NCBI GenBank assembly: GCA_021796415.1
Contig: JAJYJC010000006.1
Coordinates: 1 to 50,591 of the forward strand
Direction: 5' to 3'
Length of the DNA: 50,591 nt
DNA from: a bacterium
GTDB lineage: Bacteria; Patescibacteriota; CPR2; UBA1875; JAJYID01
Below are positions 21,215 to 28,513 of this stretch, piece by piece. Every line of letters starts with the position of its first letter. Position 1 is the stretch's first letter. A program made the translations under genes and the position numbers. Below the pieces are notes generated by a model, which worked only from the letters and a program-made list of their open reading frames with translations, made no database searches and had not been told where the DNA came from.

Positions 21215-24214
21215 CTACTGAATCTTTTTTACGCCGAGCTTAATCTCTGAACCCTCGATTTTCGCTTCTTCACTATAATCCGCTTTTTGAATGTCTCCAA
21301 GGGTAACCTCTTTTGCCAAGGTCTCTTTTGCAATGTATTTTCCTTCTTGCTCAAAAACGGATTGCAACAATTTATCGCTTGTATCCCAATAAAGATTAAT
21401 GCGATCCTCGACATTAAATCCCGCTTTCTTTCGCATCGACTGGACTTGCCGGACGATTTCGCGCGCCAGTCCCTCTAGCTTTAACCTATCGGTAATCTTG
21501 GTGTCAAGCACAATGGCAGTTTTCAGTTTCGATTCAAATGAAACCTCCTTAACATTTGCCTCTTCAGCGATAATGCTCTCTAGCTCGGAGTCAAGTTTCA
21601 TTCCGCCATAACTTAATAACTGTAATGGTTGGCGAACCCTGATGCTGCTTTCATTTCTCTCTGATAAGCCCGCTTCAACAATTTTTCGGACAGCTTCCAT
21701 TTTTTCCGCCAATTCCCTATCAATCAAGTTCTTGTCGGCTTGCGGGTAATCAGTCAAGTGCACCGATTTCTCACCGGTTAAATTACGGTAAATTTCCTCA
21801 GCCACAAATGGCGTAAACGGCGCCATCAGCTTTACCAAAGTCGTCAAAACATCATAAAGTGTCTGATAGGCGTTTTCTTTATCACTATCGTTTTCACTCT
21901 TCCAAAATCGCTTTCTGCTCCGCCGAATGTACCAGTTGCTCATGTCGTCGATAAACCTCTGGAAAAGGCGAGAAGTCTTTGCCAGCTGGTAGCTCTCCAT
22001 TCCCTTATTTACTTCTTGAATGAGAATATTTAATTCGGAAACAATCCACTTGTCGAGCAAATTCTCCGACTTTTCACTTCCTGCCCGTCCGGCAGGCGGG
22101 TTAACCTTTGACTTTGAATTATTTTGCCAGCCGTCTATATTTGCATATAGAACAAAAAATGAATATGAGCTCCAAAGCATGCGGAAAAGGCCGCGCTGGA
22201 TCTCGGAAAGCTCAGACTCCTTGAAGTTTAGGTTTTCTGCCATCACAACCGGCGACGACATGAGATAGTATCTCAAAATGTCCGCGCCGTATTTATCAAA
22301 AATGGCTGTCGGGTCGGGGTAGTTTTGCAGTTTTTTTGACATTTTCTTGCCGCCTTCTGCTAAAACGATGCCGTTCACGATGACATTTTTAAAAGCAGCC
22401 TTGTCCTTGATAGCCGTTGCAATCACGTGCAGGTAATAGAACCACGCCCTGGTTTGGTCGATGCCTTCTGCGATGAAATCCGCAGGGAAACTTTCTTGAA
22501 ATTTCTTGTCATTTTCAAAAGGATAGTGCATCTCGGCATACGGCATAGACCCGGAGTCAAACCATGTGTCCAAGACGTCCGGCACGCGTTTCATTTCGCC
22601 TTTGCATTTTTCACAAGGAATTTTTATTTTATCGACAACATGCTTGTGGAGGTCGGTAATTTTTCCCCCGCTTGCTTTTTCTAAATCTTTGACGCTTCCA
22701 AACACTTTCTTTTCCCCGCACTTGCATTCCCAAACTGGGATTACAGATGCCCAATATCTTTGCCTTGATATCGACCAGTCGCGGGCTCCTTCGAGCCAGT
22801 TGCCAAATCTGCCGTCTTTAATGTACTTTGGCGTCCAACTTAAGTTTTTCGCTAAATGGAGCATTTCGGGTTTTATTTTTGTAATATTCACAAACCACGA
22901 TGAGGTCGCATAATTTAAAAGGGGGGAGTCGCAACGCCAGCAGTGCGGGTATGAATGCTCAAACTTCTCTTTGGCAAATATCAAATTCTTCTTCGTCAAA
23001 TACTTTAAAACCTCAATGTCGGTTGTCTGGTGCTCGTCTTTTGCCTTCACATCAAGTCCGGCAAAGTCCTTGGCTTCTTTCTTAATTCGCCCGTCCATAC
23101 CGACATGCTGGACAAACGGCAAATTACACTTTTCGCCAAGCTTCATGTCATCCTCGCCAAATGCCGGCGCAATGTGCACGACACCCGTGCCTTCCTCGGT
23201 TGTCACAAAACTTGCCGGGTAAATCTTCCATCCGTTTTCCCTATTTTTTAGCTTTTGGTCTTTTTCATAATATCCAAAAACTGGTTTGTAGCTTTTGCCA
23301 ATCAGCTCTTTGGCGGAAATTTCAGACACAACCGCGTAATCCGACAGCTTCACTTCCTTTTCTTTTTCCTCGACAGAAGCCGATAAATATTTTGCTAGCG
23401 CGTCATTTGCCCGCTCCTTGGCGATGATGTAGGTTTCGCCTTTGTGCGGGCCCTTTGTCATCTGAATTTTTTGATATTTTATCTTTTCGCCGATTGCTAG
23501 AGCCACATTTGCAATCAATGTCCACGGCGTGGTAGTCCATGCCAAAACAAATGTATTTGGCTCATCGGTTAATTCAAATTTAGCGATGACGGAAATGTCT
23601 TTGATGTCCTTATACCCTTCCGAGACCTCCATTTGCGAGAGTGTCGTTTCGCACCGCGGACAAATGTGCATAGATCGATAACCTTCGTAAATTAATCCTT
23701 TATCCCAAAGCTCCTTAAAGACCCACCAAACGCTCTCCATATATTCCAAATCCATCGTTTTGTAGGCGTTTTTCATGTCAGCCCAGCGGCCGAGCCGGCG
23801 GATGACCCGCTCCCATTCCTTCACATAGGTCAGAACCTTTGACCGGCAATATTCATTAAACTTCTCGACGCCTATTTCCTCTTCGATCTGCTTCTTGCGC
23901 TTTACTTTCAAATCTTTCTCGGCAATGTTCTCGATTGGCAGGCCATGGCAATCCCAGCCCCATTTCCTTTCCACATAATAGCCGCGCATCGTCCAATATC
24001 TCGGCACAACATCCTTCATAGTGTTTGCCACCAAGTGGCCGTAGTGAGGAGTCCCTGTGGCAAAAGGCGGACCATCATAAAAACTATAAATCGGCGCTTT
24101 TTTGCGATTTTCCAGAGTTTTCTCAAATGTTTTGTCTTGATCCCAATATTCGTTTACTTTCCGCTCGGTCTCCGGGAAGTTAGCTTTCGGGTCAACTGCC
24201 TCAAATTTTCTCAT
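21215..24214 (-). CDS. ileS: Isoleucyl-tRNA synthetase, eukaryote-like (type 2) form
   Basis: A 999-aa class I synthetase. HIGH is PHYGHL near residue 57, WGWDCHGLPIEN follows, and KMSKS is KKMSKK. The CP1 editing domain includes TTTPWTL and the anticodon domain ends with a C-terminal extension. CEKC is a zinc-binding pair. WDCHGLPIE and the overall length suit the type 2 IleRS associated with mupirocin resistance. A short insert NPPAGRAG (around residue 707) is encoded by a CCTGCC/GGCAGG palindrome. Promoter at 24325-24353. Confidence 0.95.
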   Translation of the reverse strand: MRKFEAVDPKANFPETERKVNEYWDQDKTFEKTLENRKKAPIYSFYDGPPFATGTPHYGHLVANTMKDVVPRYWTMRGYYVERKWGWDCHGLPIENIAEKDLKVKRKKQIEEEIGVEKFNEYCRSKVLTYVKEWERVIRRLGRWADMKNAYKTMDLEYMESVWWVFKELWDKGLIYEGYRSMHICPRCETTLSQMEVSEGYKDIKDISVIAKFELTDEPNTFVLAWTTTPWTLIANVALAIGEKIKYQKIQMTKGPHKGETYIIAKERANDALAKYLSASVEEKEKEVKLSDYAVVSEISAKELIGKSYKPVFGYYEKDQKLKNRENGWKIYPASFVTTEEGTGVVHIAPAFGEDDMKLGEKCNLPFVQHVGMDGRIKKEAKDFAGLDVKAKDEHQTTDIEVLKYLTKKNLIFAKEKFEHSYPHCWRCDSPLLNYATSSWFVNITKIKPEMLHLAKNLSWTPKYIKDGRFGNWLEGARDWSISRQRYWASVIPVWECKCGEKKVFGSVKDLEKASGGKITDLHKHVVDKIKIPCEKCKGEMKRVPDVLDTWFDSGSMPYAEMHYPFENDKKFQESFPADFIAEGIDQTRAWFYYLHVIATAIKDKAAFKNVIVNGIVLAEGGKKMSKKLQNYPDPTAIFDKYGADILRYYLMSSPVVMAENLNFKESELSEIQRGLFRMLWSSYSFFVLYANIDGWQNNSKSKVNPPAGRAGSEKSENLLDKWIVSELNILIQEVNKGMESYQLAKTSRLFQRFIDDMSNWYIRRSRKRFWKSENDSDKENAYQTLYDVLTTLVKLMAPFTPFVAEEIYRNLTGEKSVHLTDYPQADKNLIDRELAEKMEAVRKIVEAGLSERNESSIRVRQPLQLLSYGGMKLDSELESIIAEEANVKEVSFESKLKTAIVLDTKITDRLKLEGLAREIVRQVQSMRKKAGFNVEDRINLYWDTSDKLLQSVFEQEGKYIAKETLAKEVTLGDIQKADYSEEAKIEGSEIKLGVKKIQ
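22080..22096. repeat. Palindrome inside ileS, coding for PAGRAG
   Basis: CCTGCC-cgtcc-GGCAGG, followed by CGGG. It is translated in frame in a polar stretch between the catalytic part and the anticodon domain. Confidence 0.6.
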
Positions 24215-24225
24215 AAGCTCTCAGG

Positions 24226-24293
24226 TGTCATTCTGAACTTGATTCAGAATCCAGTTTTATTTATATAGATTCCGGATCAAGTCCGGAATGACA
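24226..24293. repeat. Dispersed palindromic repeat, TTCTGAA/CCGGA type
   Basis: TGTCATTCTGAACTTGATTC ... GGAATGACA in the 5' leader of ileS. It has the same two hairpins as 3177-3243 in opposite order, so it is the same element in inverse orientation. Confidence 0.85.
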
Positions 24294-24324
24294 ATGCTAA
24301 AAATGCGCCTACCTAGGCACAAAT

Positions 24325-24353
24325 ATTATACTTTCTTTACCCCTGCCGGTCAA
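24325..24353 (-). promoter_or_regulatory. Promoter of ileS
   Basis: TTGACC (24348-24353), 17 bp, TATAAT (24325-24330). Together with its AA flank it matches the promoter at 25450-25478 at 28 of 31 positions. A CCTAGG-centred inverted repeat lies at the expected start of the transcript (24305-24320). Confidence 0.8.
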
Positions 24354-24375
24354 TTACGAAAGAATATAAAATTGC

Positions 24376-24554
24376 GCGCTACGCTAATCTGTATTAGTGA
24401 AGCGCTTCAACTAGAAATCGCGAACCGCTTTACTAATGTAGTTTAGTAAAGTAACACGATAAAAATTCTTTTAATAATTCCTGTTAAACCTGACTAAACT
24501 AATGTAGTTTAGTAAAGTAAAACATGCTGTTACACTAATACATATTAGTGTAAC
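24376..24554. repeat. Cluster of four CTAAT-type palindromes
   Basis: GCGCT...CTAAT/ATTAG...AGCGC (24376-24405), CTTTACTAA/TTAGTAAAG (24428-24451, nine-base arms), ACTAAACTA/TAGTTTAGT (24493-24513) and GTTACACTAATA/TATTAGTGTAAC (24529-24554, perfect 12-base arms, two-base centre). They fill most of the gap between ileS and the DDDIPF gene. Confidence 0.8.
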
Positions 24555-24586
24555 AAAACCGAATAAAAGTTAGGAAAAGAGAAGCG

Positions 24587-24606
24587 GGCGGCGCTTTCGC
24601 GCCGCC
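24587..24606 (-). terminator. Hairpin downstream of the DDDIPF gene
   Basis: GGCGGCGC/GCGCCGCC with a four-base loop (GAAA on the minus strand), followed by a weak U-run (CTTCTCTTTTCC). Confidence 0.65.
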
Positions 24607-24628
24607 GCCATATTGCCCTTATTGAAAG

Positions 24629-25363
24629 TCAGAACGGGATGTCATCATCCGGTGATGATGCGGGCGTGTCAAAATCCGAGGTATCAACATCGCTTTCATT
24701 GTTTTCAGTATCCCAGATTGTGCTGATTGTGATGTTTACCTCCTTTATAATCATATCCAGATGGCTGCTTTCTTTTTCCAGTACGGCTATCTCTTTTTCG
24801 ATTTTCCCCTTACACACCTCTGTTCTTCCATGAAATTCCCTAAGTGCCGCTTGGAAAATTTCATAAAGCAGAGGAGTCTCAAGGTTATTGAGGACATGTT
24901 TGTCAGCAACCATGGTCTTTTTTTTACAAAAAACCACAAAGCCATTATCCTCATCAAATGCCCATAACCATGGCTCTCTGCCAAAGGTGTCTTTCAGAAG
25001 TTCGATAATTAATCTGACTTTGCTAATCTCTTCCTCTGTCAGATTTGCGTCCATTGTTCCGACGGCTAGATTTAAAACGGACTCAAGCAGTTCACGATCC
25101 AGCGCTTTTATGATTTCCGCTCTGACCCTGGCATTGGGACCCTTGAGAGAAACAATATTAGACCCCTTGTCATCCTGTACATGGTATGTTTCATCCCCTT
25201 CGCCCAAATGGGTTACCGCAATGCTTCGCGCGCCCGGAGATTGCTCTTTCAGAGCCGAGAGCAAATCCCAAACCTTCGTTGTTAATGATTGCCGAGCTTC
25301 AGCCTCTCTGTCTCTTTCTTTCTGAGCTGCTTCCAAACCAACATCTCCAAATCCCCTTGCCAT
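24629..25363 (-). CDS. Orphan protein with an SSB-like acidic C-terminal tail (DDDIPF)
   Basis: A 244-aa soluble protein that I do not recognise. The last residues, ASSPDDDIPF, after a Ser/Asp-rich disordered stretch, are the peptide that single-stranded DNA-binding proteins use to recruit repair and replication partners, yet no OB-fold is seen. The N-terminus is charged and helical (GLEAAQKERDREAEARQS); the middle has FGREPWLWAFDEDNGFVVF and a predicted coiled coil (residues 185-215). A strong Shine-Dalgarno (AAAGGGGAAAG) sits in a small hairpin. Own promoter and leader terminator hairpin upstream. A DNA-metabolism role is inference from the tail. Confidence 0.7.
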   Translation of the reverse strand: MARGFGDVGLEAAQKERDREAEARQSLTTKVWDLLSALKEQSPGARSIAVTHLGEGDETYHVQDDKGSNIVSLKGPNARVRAEIIKALDRELLESVLNLAVGTMDANLTEEEISKVRLIIELLKDTFGREPWLWAFDEDNGFVVFCKKKTMVADKHVLNNLETPLLYEIFQAALREFHGRTEVCKGKIEKEIAVLEKESSHLDMIIKEVNITISTIWDTENNESDVDTSDFDTPASSPDDDIPF

Positions 25364-25403
25364 AACTTTCCCCTTTCATCAAAGGTTTTATTGTCCAAGT
25401 TGC

Positions 25404-25443
25404 AAAAAAAATCGGAAAAGCTGTTACCCCACCCCTCCGATTT
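25404..25443 (-). terminator. Leader terminator (possible attenuator) of the DDDIPF gene
   Basis: AAATCGGA and TCCGATTT (eight-base perfect stem, 19-base G-rich loop) followed by a run of T on the minus strand. The stem begins at the expected transcription start, so a default 40-nt transcript is possible unless it is relieved. Confidence 0.65.
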
Positions 25444-25449
25444 AAGAAC

Positions 25450-25478
25450 ATTATACTTTCTTTCCTACTGCCGGTCAA
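25450..25478 (-). promoter_or_regulatory. Promoter of the DDDIPF gene
   Basis: TTGACC (25473-25478), 17 bp, TATAAT (25450-25455), nearly the same sequence as the ileS promoter at 24325, including most of the spacer. Confidence 0.8.
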
Positions 25479-25524
25479 TTCTTGCTACCGTGAATCCGGA
25501 AATTCAATTTGATTTCACCCACGC

Positions 25525-25637
25525 TGTCATTCCGACCGACTCCACGCTAGTGGCGACCGGCGGAATCCATTTTCTTTATATCCAAACTAACTTTTAAGGG
25601 ATCCCTCGACTCCGCTATCGCTACGCTCGGGATGACA
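25525..25637. repeat. Composite GTCATTCC...GGGATGACA repeat
   Basis: TGTCATTCCGACCGACTCCA ... GGCGGAATCC, then GGGATCCCTCGACTCCGC ... CGGGATGACA. Its right end ATGACA (25632-25637) is the -35 box of the plus-strand Nudix gene at 17 bp spacing. Confidence 0.7.
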
Positions 25638-25660
25638 GAGAAGAACACGGTTGCTATAAT
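25632..25660 (+). promoter_or_regulatory. Repeat-derived promoter of the Nudix gene
   Basis: ATGACA, 17 bp, TATAAT (25655-25660) with TGC before it; ATG starts six bases later at 25667, so the mRNA is leaderless. The -35 comes from the end of the repeat. Confidence 0.7.
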
Positions 25661-25666
25661 AGTTTT

Positions 25667-26080
25667 ATGGAATACGGCAAGGCTATCGTGGCAATAGTTG
25701 AATACGAAGGGAAGATTTTGGTTGGTAAGAAGATAAAAAAACCAGGGCATCCTTTAAGCGAGCATTGGCATATACCGGGTGGCAGAGTCCGCGACGACGA
25801 AACTAACGAGGAAGCAATTTCAAGAGAGCTTAAAGAAGAAGCTGGACTTGATGTAAAAATCATTAAATTTATTGAAGAACGGCAAGTGGAAGAAAACAAA
25901 ATGAGAGCCAGATGGTATCTTTGCAGAGCCCTGCACAATAATCTAGAGACTGGCGATGACCTCTCGGATGTTAAATTTATTGAAAAAGACAAGGTAAAAT
26001 CCCTTTGCTCAGAGATTGGCGTCTCGCTTTGGCCTCCGAAGGTTGTTGATTATTTCAGCCGAGAATCTCGAATATCTTAA
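25667..26080 (+). CDS. Nudix hydrolase (second)
   Basis: A 137-aa Nudix protein. The box GGRVRDDETNEEAISRELKE plus EAGL fits the consensus fully. The N-terminus KAIVAIVEYEGKILVGKK is the usual first strand, and HWHIPGG leads into the box. Substrate unknown; MutT-like or NDP-sugar-type activity cannot be told apart. It is transcribed from a repeat-derived, leaderless promoter, and its 3' end overlaps the convergent YggU gene by 26 bases. Confidence 0.9.
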   Translation: MEYGKAIVAIVEYEGKILVGKKIKKPGHPLSEHWHIPGGRVRDDETNEEAISRELKEEAGLDVKIIKFIEERQVEENKMRARWYLCRALHNNLETGDDLSDVKFIEKDKVKSLCSEIGVSLWPPKVVDYFSRESRIS

Positions 26081-26279
26081 TCTTTGACTTTTGACCTGTT
26101 ACCAGATTTATCTGCGATTTCGGCACTTTGAAATGCTCGGCCAGCAGCTTAATAATCGCAGCATTTGCCTTGCCCTCAATTGGCCGCGCTTTCACAGAAA
26201 CCACATAGATATTGCTTCCTTCATCAAAACTGACGCAATTTTCCCTTGCACCAGTTTTGACTTTCACCTGTATTTTCAT
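26055..26279 (-). CDS. DUF167/YggU family protein
   Basis: A 74-aa protein with the family motifs VKTGARENCV, VKARPIEGKANAAIIKLLAEHF and VTGQKSKIKIF. The fold is small alpha/beta and the function is not established. It is convergent with the Nudix gene. It lies three bases after the stop of the 91-aa gene, so it is likely cotranscribed with it. Confidence 0.92.
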   Translation of the reverse strand: MKIQVKVKTGARENCVSFDEGSNIYVVSVKARPIEGKANAAIIKLLAEHFKVPKSQINLVTGQKSKIKIFEILG

Positions 26280-26282
26280 AAT

Positions 26283-26558
26283 TTAAGCAGCTTGCTCGAT
26301 CTGCTGGTTATCGAACTCTTTATCTATCTTGTCCATGTTGTCCAAGAGAGTTTTTAAATTCTGATATTGCTCCTGCCAATTTTCGCCCGGCATCTTGTCT
26401 ATCAGCTGCCTAAGGAGGCTTATCTGTTCTGCTGCCTCCTCCCTTTCCGGACCCATAAAGGGATGGGCTTCTGCTTCAATTTCTCTGACTCTATCCATCT
26501 GGCCAGATGTCCCTTCTAGTTCTTCGGGTGTCCATTCACTGCCTTCTGCTTGGTTCAT
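26283..26558 (-). CDS. Small acidic orphan protein, 91 aa
   Basis: A protein rich in Glu, Gln and Asp, predicted helical (REEAAEQISLLRQLIDKM, NLKTLLDNMDKIDKEF), with no membrane segment or Cys. AAAGGAG lies before the ATG. No family is recognised. It is paired with the 104-aa protein upstream, which has nearly the same Shine-Dalgarno context (AAGAAAGGA) and a similar composition, so the two may be a functional pair. Confidence 0.65.
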   Translation of the reverse strand: MNQAEGSEWTPEELEGTSGQMDRVREIEAEAHPFMGPEREEAAEQISLLRQLIDKMPGENWQEQYQNLKTLLDNMDKIDKEFDNQQIEQAA

Positions 26559-26594
26559 GTTTACTCCTTTCTTAAATAAGTTTAGGTTAATAGC

Positions 26595-26909
26595 TTAAGA
26601 GGCTTGCTTACCTTCTAGTTTATCAACGCGTGCCTGGAGTGCTCGATTTTCGTCTTCCAGCGTAGCAATTCTTTTTGCATTCCAGTCTTGTTCCTTTGTG
26701 TAACCCTCACCCCGTTTCTTTGCCCTCCTTATTTTGTCTTCCGCTATTCGAGGATATTCGTCTGCCTCCTCAAAATCCCAAGGTTCAGTGTTTTCCCTGT
26801 GACGTCCTTGAGCATTCGCAAGATCACCAACTGTCTCCTGCAACTTTAGAGCATCTTCTTGCGCTTCCTCTAGGCTCATTCTATCTTCGTTTGGAGTTTC
26901 TGCTCCCAT
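26595..26909 (-). CDS. Small coiled-coil orphan protein, 104 aa
   Basis: A very charged protein. Residues 79-100 (RIATLEDENRALQARVDKLE) read as a leucine-zipper coiled coil, and residues 11-35 are also helical. The centre is DFEEADEYPRIAEDKIRRAKKRGEGY. No enzyme motif, no membrane segment. Shine-Dalgarno AAAGGAAG. Located 15 bases after yggT's stop. I do not recognise the family; a dimeric structural or adaptor protein is a guess. Confidence 0.65.
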   Translation of the reverse strand: MGAETPNEDRMSLEEAQEDALKLQETVGDLANAQGRHRENTEPWDFEEADEYPRIAEDKIRRAKKRGEGYTKEQDWNAKRIATLEDENRALQARVDKLEGKQAS

Positions 26910-26924
26910 GTTTCTTCCTTTCTT

Positions 26925-27179
26925 TTAAATAAACCTTTCAATTATATTTTTTAAAATCTCGATTGCAAAGATTACGATTATCGGCGAGAAGTCTATGGGC
27001 GAGCTTTTGGGATTGAATATGCGAAATGGCTTAAGTATCGGCTCGGTTATGTCCCAGACAAATTGCGTTATGGAATTTCTCGCGCTCGGTATCCAGGAGA
27101 GTATTACGCGCACAAATATCAAAACAAATAGAGCAGAGGATATAAAGTCTACCAGGTTAAATAAAAATGTTTGGCTCAC
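26925..27179 (-). CDS. YggT family membrane protein
   Basis: An 84-aa protein with two membrane segments, the first with FISSALFVLIFVRVILSWIP and the second near the C-terminus, separated by VWDITEPILKPFRIFNP (family motif ITEPxLxPxR). The role of the family is poorly defined, with links to envelope and osmotic stress. GTG start overlapping the stop of the thioredoxin-like gene (GTGA). Confidence 0.92.
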   Translation of the reverse strand: MSQTFLFNLVDFISSALFVLIFVRVILSWIPSARNSITQFVWDITEPILKPFRIFNPKSSPIDFSPIIVIFAIEILKNIIERFI

Positions 27180-27436
27180 GCGCTCAATACCCCTTTCAGC
27201 TCAAACTCCGCCGGAATCTTACCGATCCAAGAGTCCAAGACCACCCCCTCGTCTGTCGTGATGAGCAATGACGGCGTTGTGTAGATGTCATAGACTTCCG
27301 CCACTTCCTTGCCGTTTCGGTCTTCTGTGTCTAAAAATTCGACATGCACCCCGTAGTCGTCTTTTATTCTGTTGGCTAGATCCTTCGCCTCGCGCGCCTC
27401 AGGATCGTCGCCTTGTGTAAAAACTCTCATAAGCAT
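27176..27436 (-). CDS. Thioredoxin-fold protein without CxxC
   Basis: An 86-aa protein. The pattern RVFTQGDDPEAREAKDLANR then HVEFLDTEDRNGKEVAEVYDIYTTPSLLIT is the beta-alpha-beta plus cis-Pro (TTPS) layout of thioredoxins, and GVVLDSWIGKIP fits the last strands. The active-site Cys pair is absent, so a disulfide exchange role is unlikely. The mRNA is leaderless: TGC-TAAAAT (27443-27451), six bases, ATG at 27436. It is coupled to yggT. Confidence 0.72.
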   Translation of the reverse strand: MLMRVFTQGDDPEAREAKDLANRIKDDYGVHVEFLDTEDRNGKEVAEVYDIYTTPSLLITTDEGVVLDSWIGKIPAEFELKGVLSA

Positions 27437-27442
27437 AGCTTT

Positions 27443-27451
27443 ATTTTAGCA
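27443..27451 (-). promoter_or_regulatory. Extended -10 box of the thioredoxin-like/yggT operon
   Basis: TGC-TAAAAT, six bases, then ATG at 27436, with no Shine-Dalgarno. Confidence 0.65.
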
Positions 27452-27510
27452 CATTTGAGAGTGCCGGCAAGTGCCGGAAGGTTGTTTATTTAGAATTGAA
27501 TTAATTACCC

Positions 27511-27822
27511 TCATTTCAATTTCATGGGCTTTTTGGGAGTTTTGAAGGAATGCCTCGTTTTTACCCTTCTTCGTACCAAAATAGAGTATGTTGCCCCGCC
27601 AATGCCTATGGCAAGCGCGGCGATAAGCAATTCCTCGACATAGGACAATCGGTGCGTCTCCTTGCTATCATAGGCGCCCTTGACCATTTGGTTGTACTGA
27701 TTGTAAGCATTTTGATATTCCTTGTCTTGCATGTATTCACGGATGCCGATAAAGGAGCCCCCGGCAAGATTAACCGCAACAAACATTAGCAGGAATATTT
27801 TGATGACTTTGTTTTTCTTCAA
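27511..27822 (-). CDS. Small protein with two membrane segments
   Basis: Read from a TTG start at 27822 (after a GGGGGG Shine-Dalgarno) the product is 103 aa with membrane helices at residues 4-24 (KVIKIFLLMFVAVNLAGGSFIG) and 66-86 (VEELLIAALAIGIGGATYSILV), a polar external loop rich in Gln, Asn and Tyr, and a basic tail RRRVKTRHSFKTPKKPMKLK. The longer track ORF has an unlikely Cys/His-rich N-terminus. The family is not recognised. Confidence 0.6.
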   Translation of the reverse strand: MKKNKVIKIFLLMFVAVNLAGGSFIGIREYMQDKEYQNAYNQYNQMVKGAYDSKETHRLSYVEELLIAALAIGIGGATYSILVRRRVKTRHSFKTPKKPMKLK

Positions 27823-27953
27823 AATGCCCCCCTGAGAATTATTAAATAAATAATAGCACGAAACAAAAAGATTATGCCAGCAATTGTTTTGCTGCACTAC
27901 CCGAATCGCCCTAAATCGCCCTTAAACCCGCCTTATCGCCTCTTTAAAACCAA

Positions 27954-28011
27954 GTGTCTCTACTCAACACACACCAGGTGTATGTTTATATTGACACACC
28001 TGGTAGTGATA
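27954..28011. repeat. ACACCTGGTGT palindromic repeat, copy 2
   Basis: GTGTCTCTACTCAACACACA... matches the reverse complement of 8507-8551 with three mismatches in 45 bases; a further ACACCTGGTAGT follows. Confidence 0.8.
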
Positions 28012-28043
28012 GGCTTGCCTAATCCTCACCCAGAAGAAAAATC

Positions 28044-28427
28044 CTACATTTGATTGAGGCCCAAGATGTTTCCTTCCGTGTCCTTAAACCAAGCCGATTT
28101 CGTGCTGCCCATTTCTGCTATGCCTTTGTCATTTGTCTTTATCCCCATCTCCGGCATATCGTAGTGTTCGAATGCCACACCCTTGCCGGTTAAATCCTCC
28201 ACTTCGCTTTCTATGTCGCTAACCTTAAAGCTGACTTGGGTATTTTCCGCTTTTGGAGCCTCATCTTTCAGGTAGATGTAAATGGCCGTACCGCCGCCGG
28301 CTTCAACCGAAAAGGACCAATCGTCCTCTTTTGTAAGCTTTAAGCCAAGGTTTTCAGTATAGAATTTTTTGGCTCTTTCCAGATCTGTTGCCGTCATCAC
28401 GGCGTAAACTTTTTTGTCGCTAAGCAT
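28044..28427 (-). CDS. VOC-family (glyoxalase-like) protein
   Basis: A 127-aa VOC protein. MTATDLERAKKFYTENLGL is the characteristic first motif, and WFKDTEGNILGLNQM the last with the metal-ligand position. It is closer to the classic glyoxalase/bleomycin-resistance profile than the one at 951. AAAGGAGGTG is a near-perfect Shine-Dalgarno, seven bases from the ATG. Single gene between a repeat and the B12 operon; substrate unknown. Confidence 0.9.
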   Translation of the reverse strand: MLSDKKVYAVMTATDLERAKKFYTENLGLKLTKEDDWSFSVEAGGGTAIYIYLKDEAPKAENTQVSFKVSDIESEVEDLTGKGVAFEHYDMPEMGIKTNDKGIAEMGSTKSAWFKDTEGNILGLNQM

Positions 28428-28513
28428 GTCGCACCTCCTTTCTTCAATTAAGTTAAATCTATCACGGTACGGAGACGCAGATAACAGACAAGTTTACAAA
28501 TATTTTATTTTTT

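Noticed and set aside
24376-24554. CRISPR array
   Set aside because: The repeated palindromes differ in sequence and spacing, and there are no unit-length spacers or cas genes.
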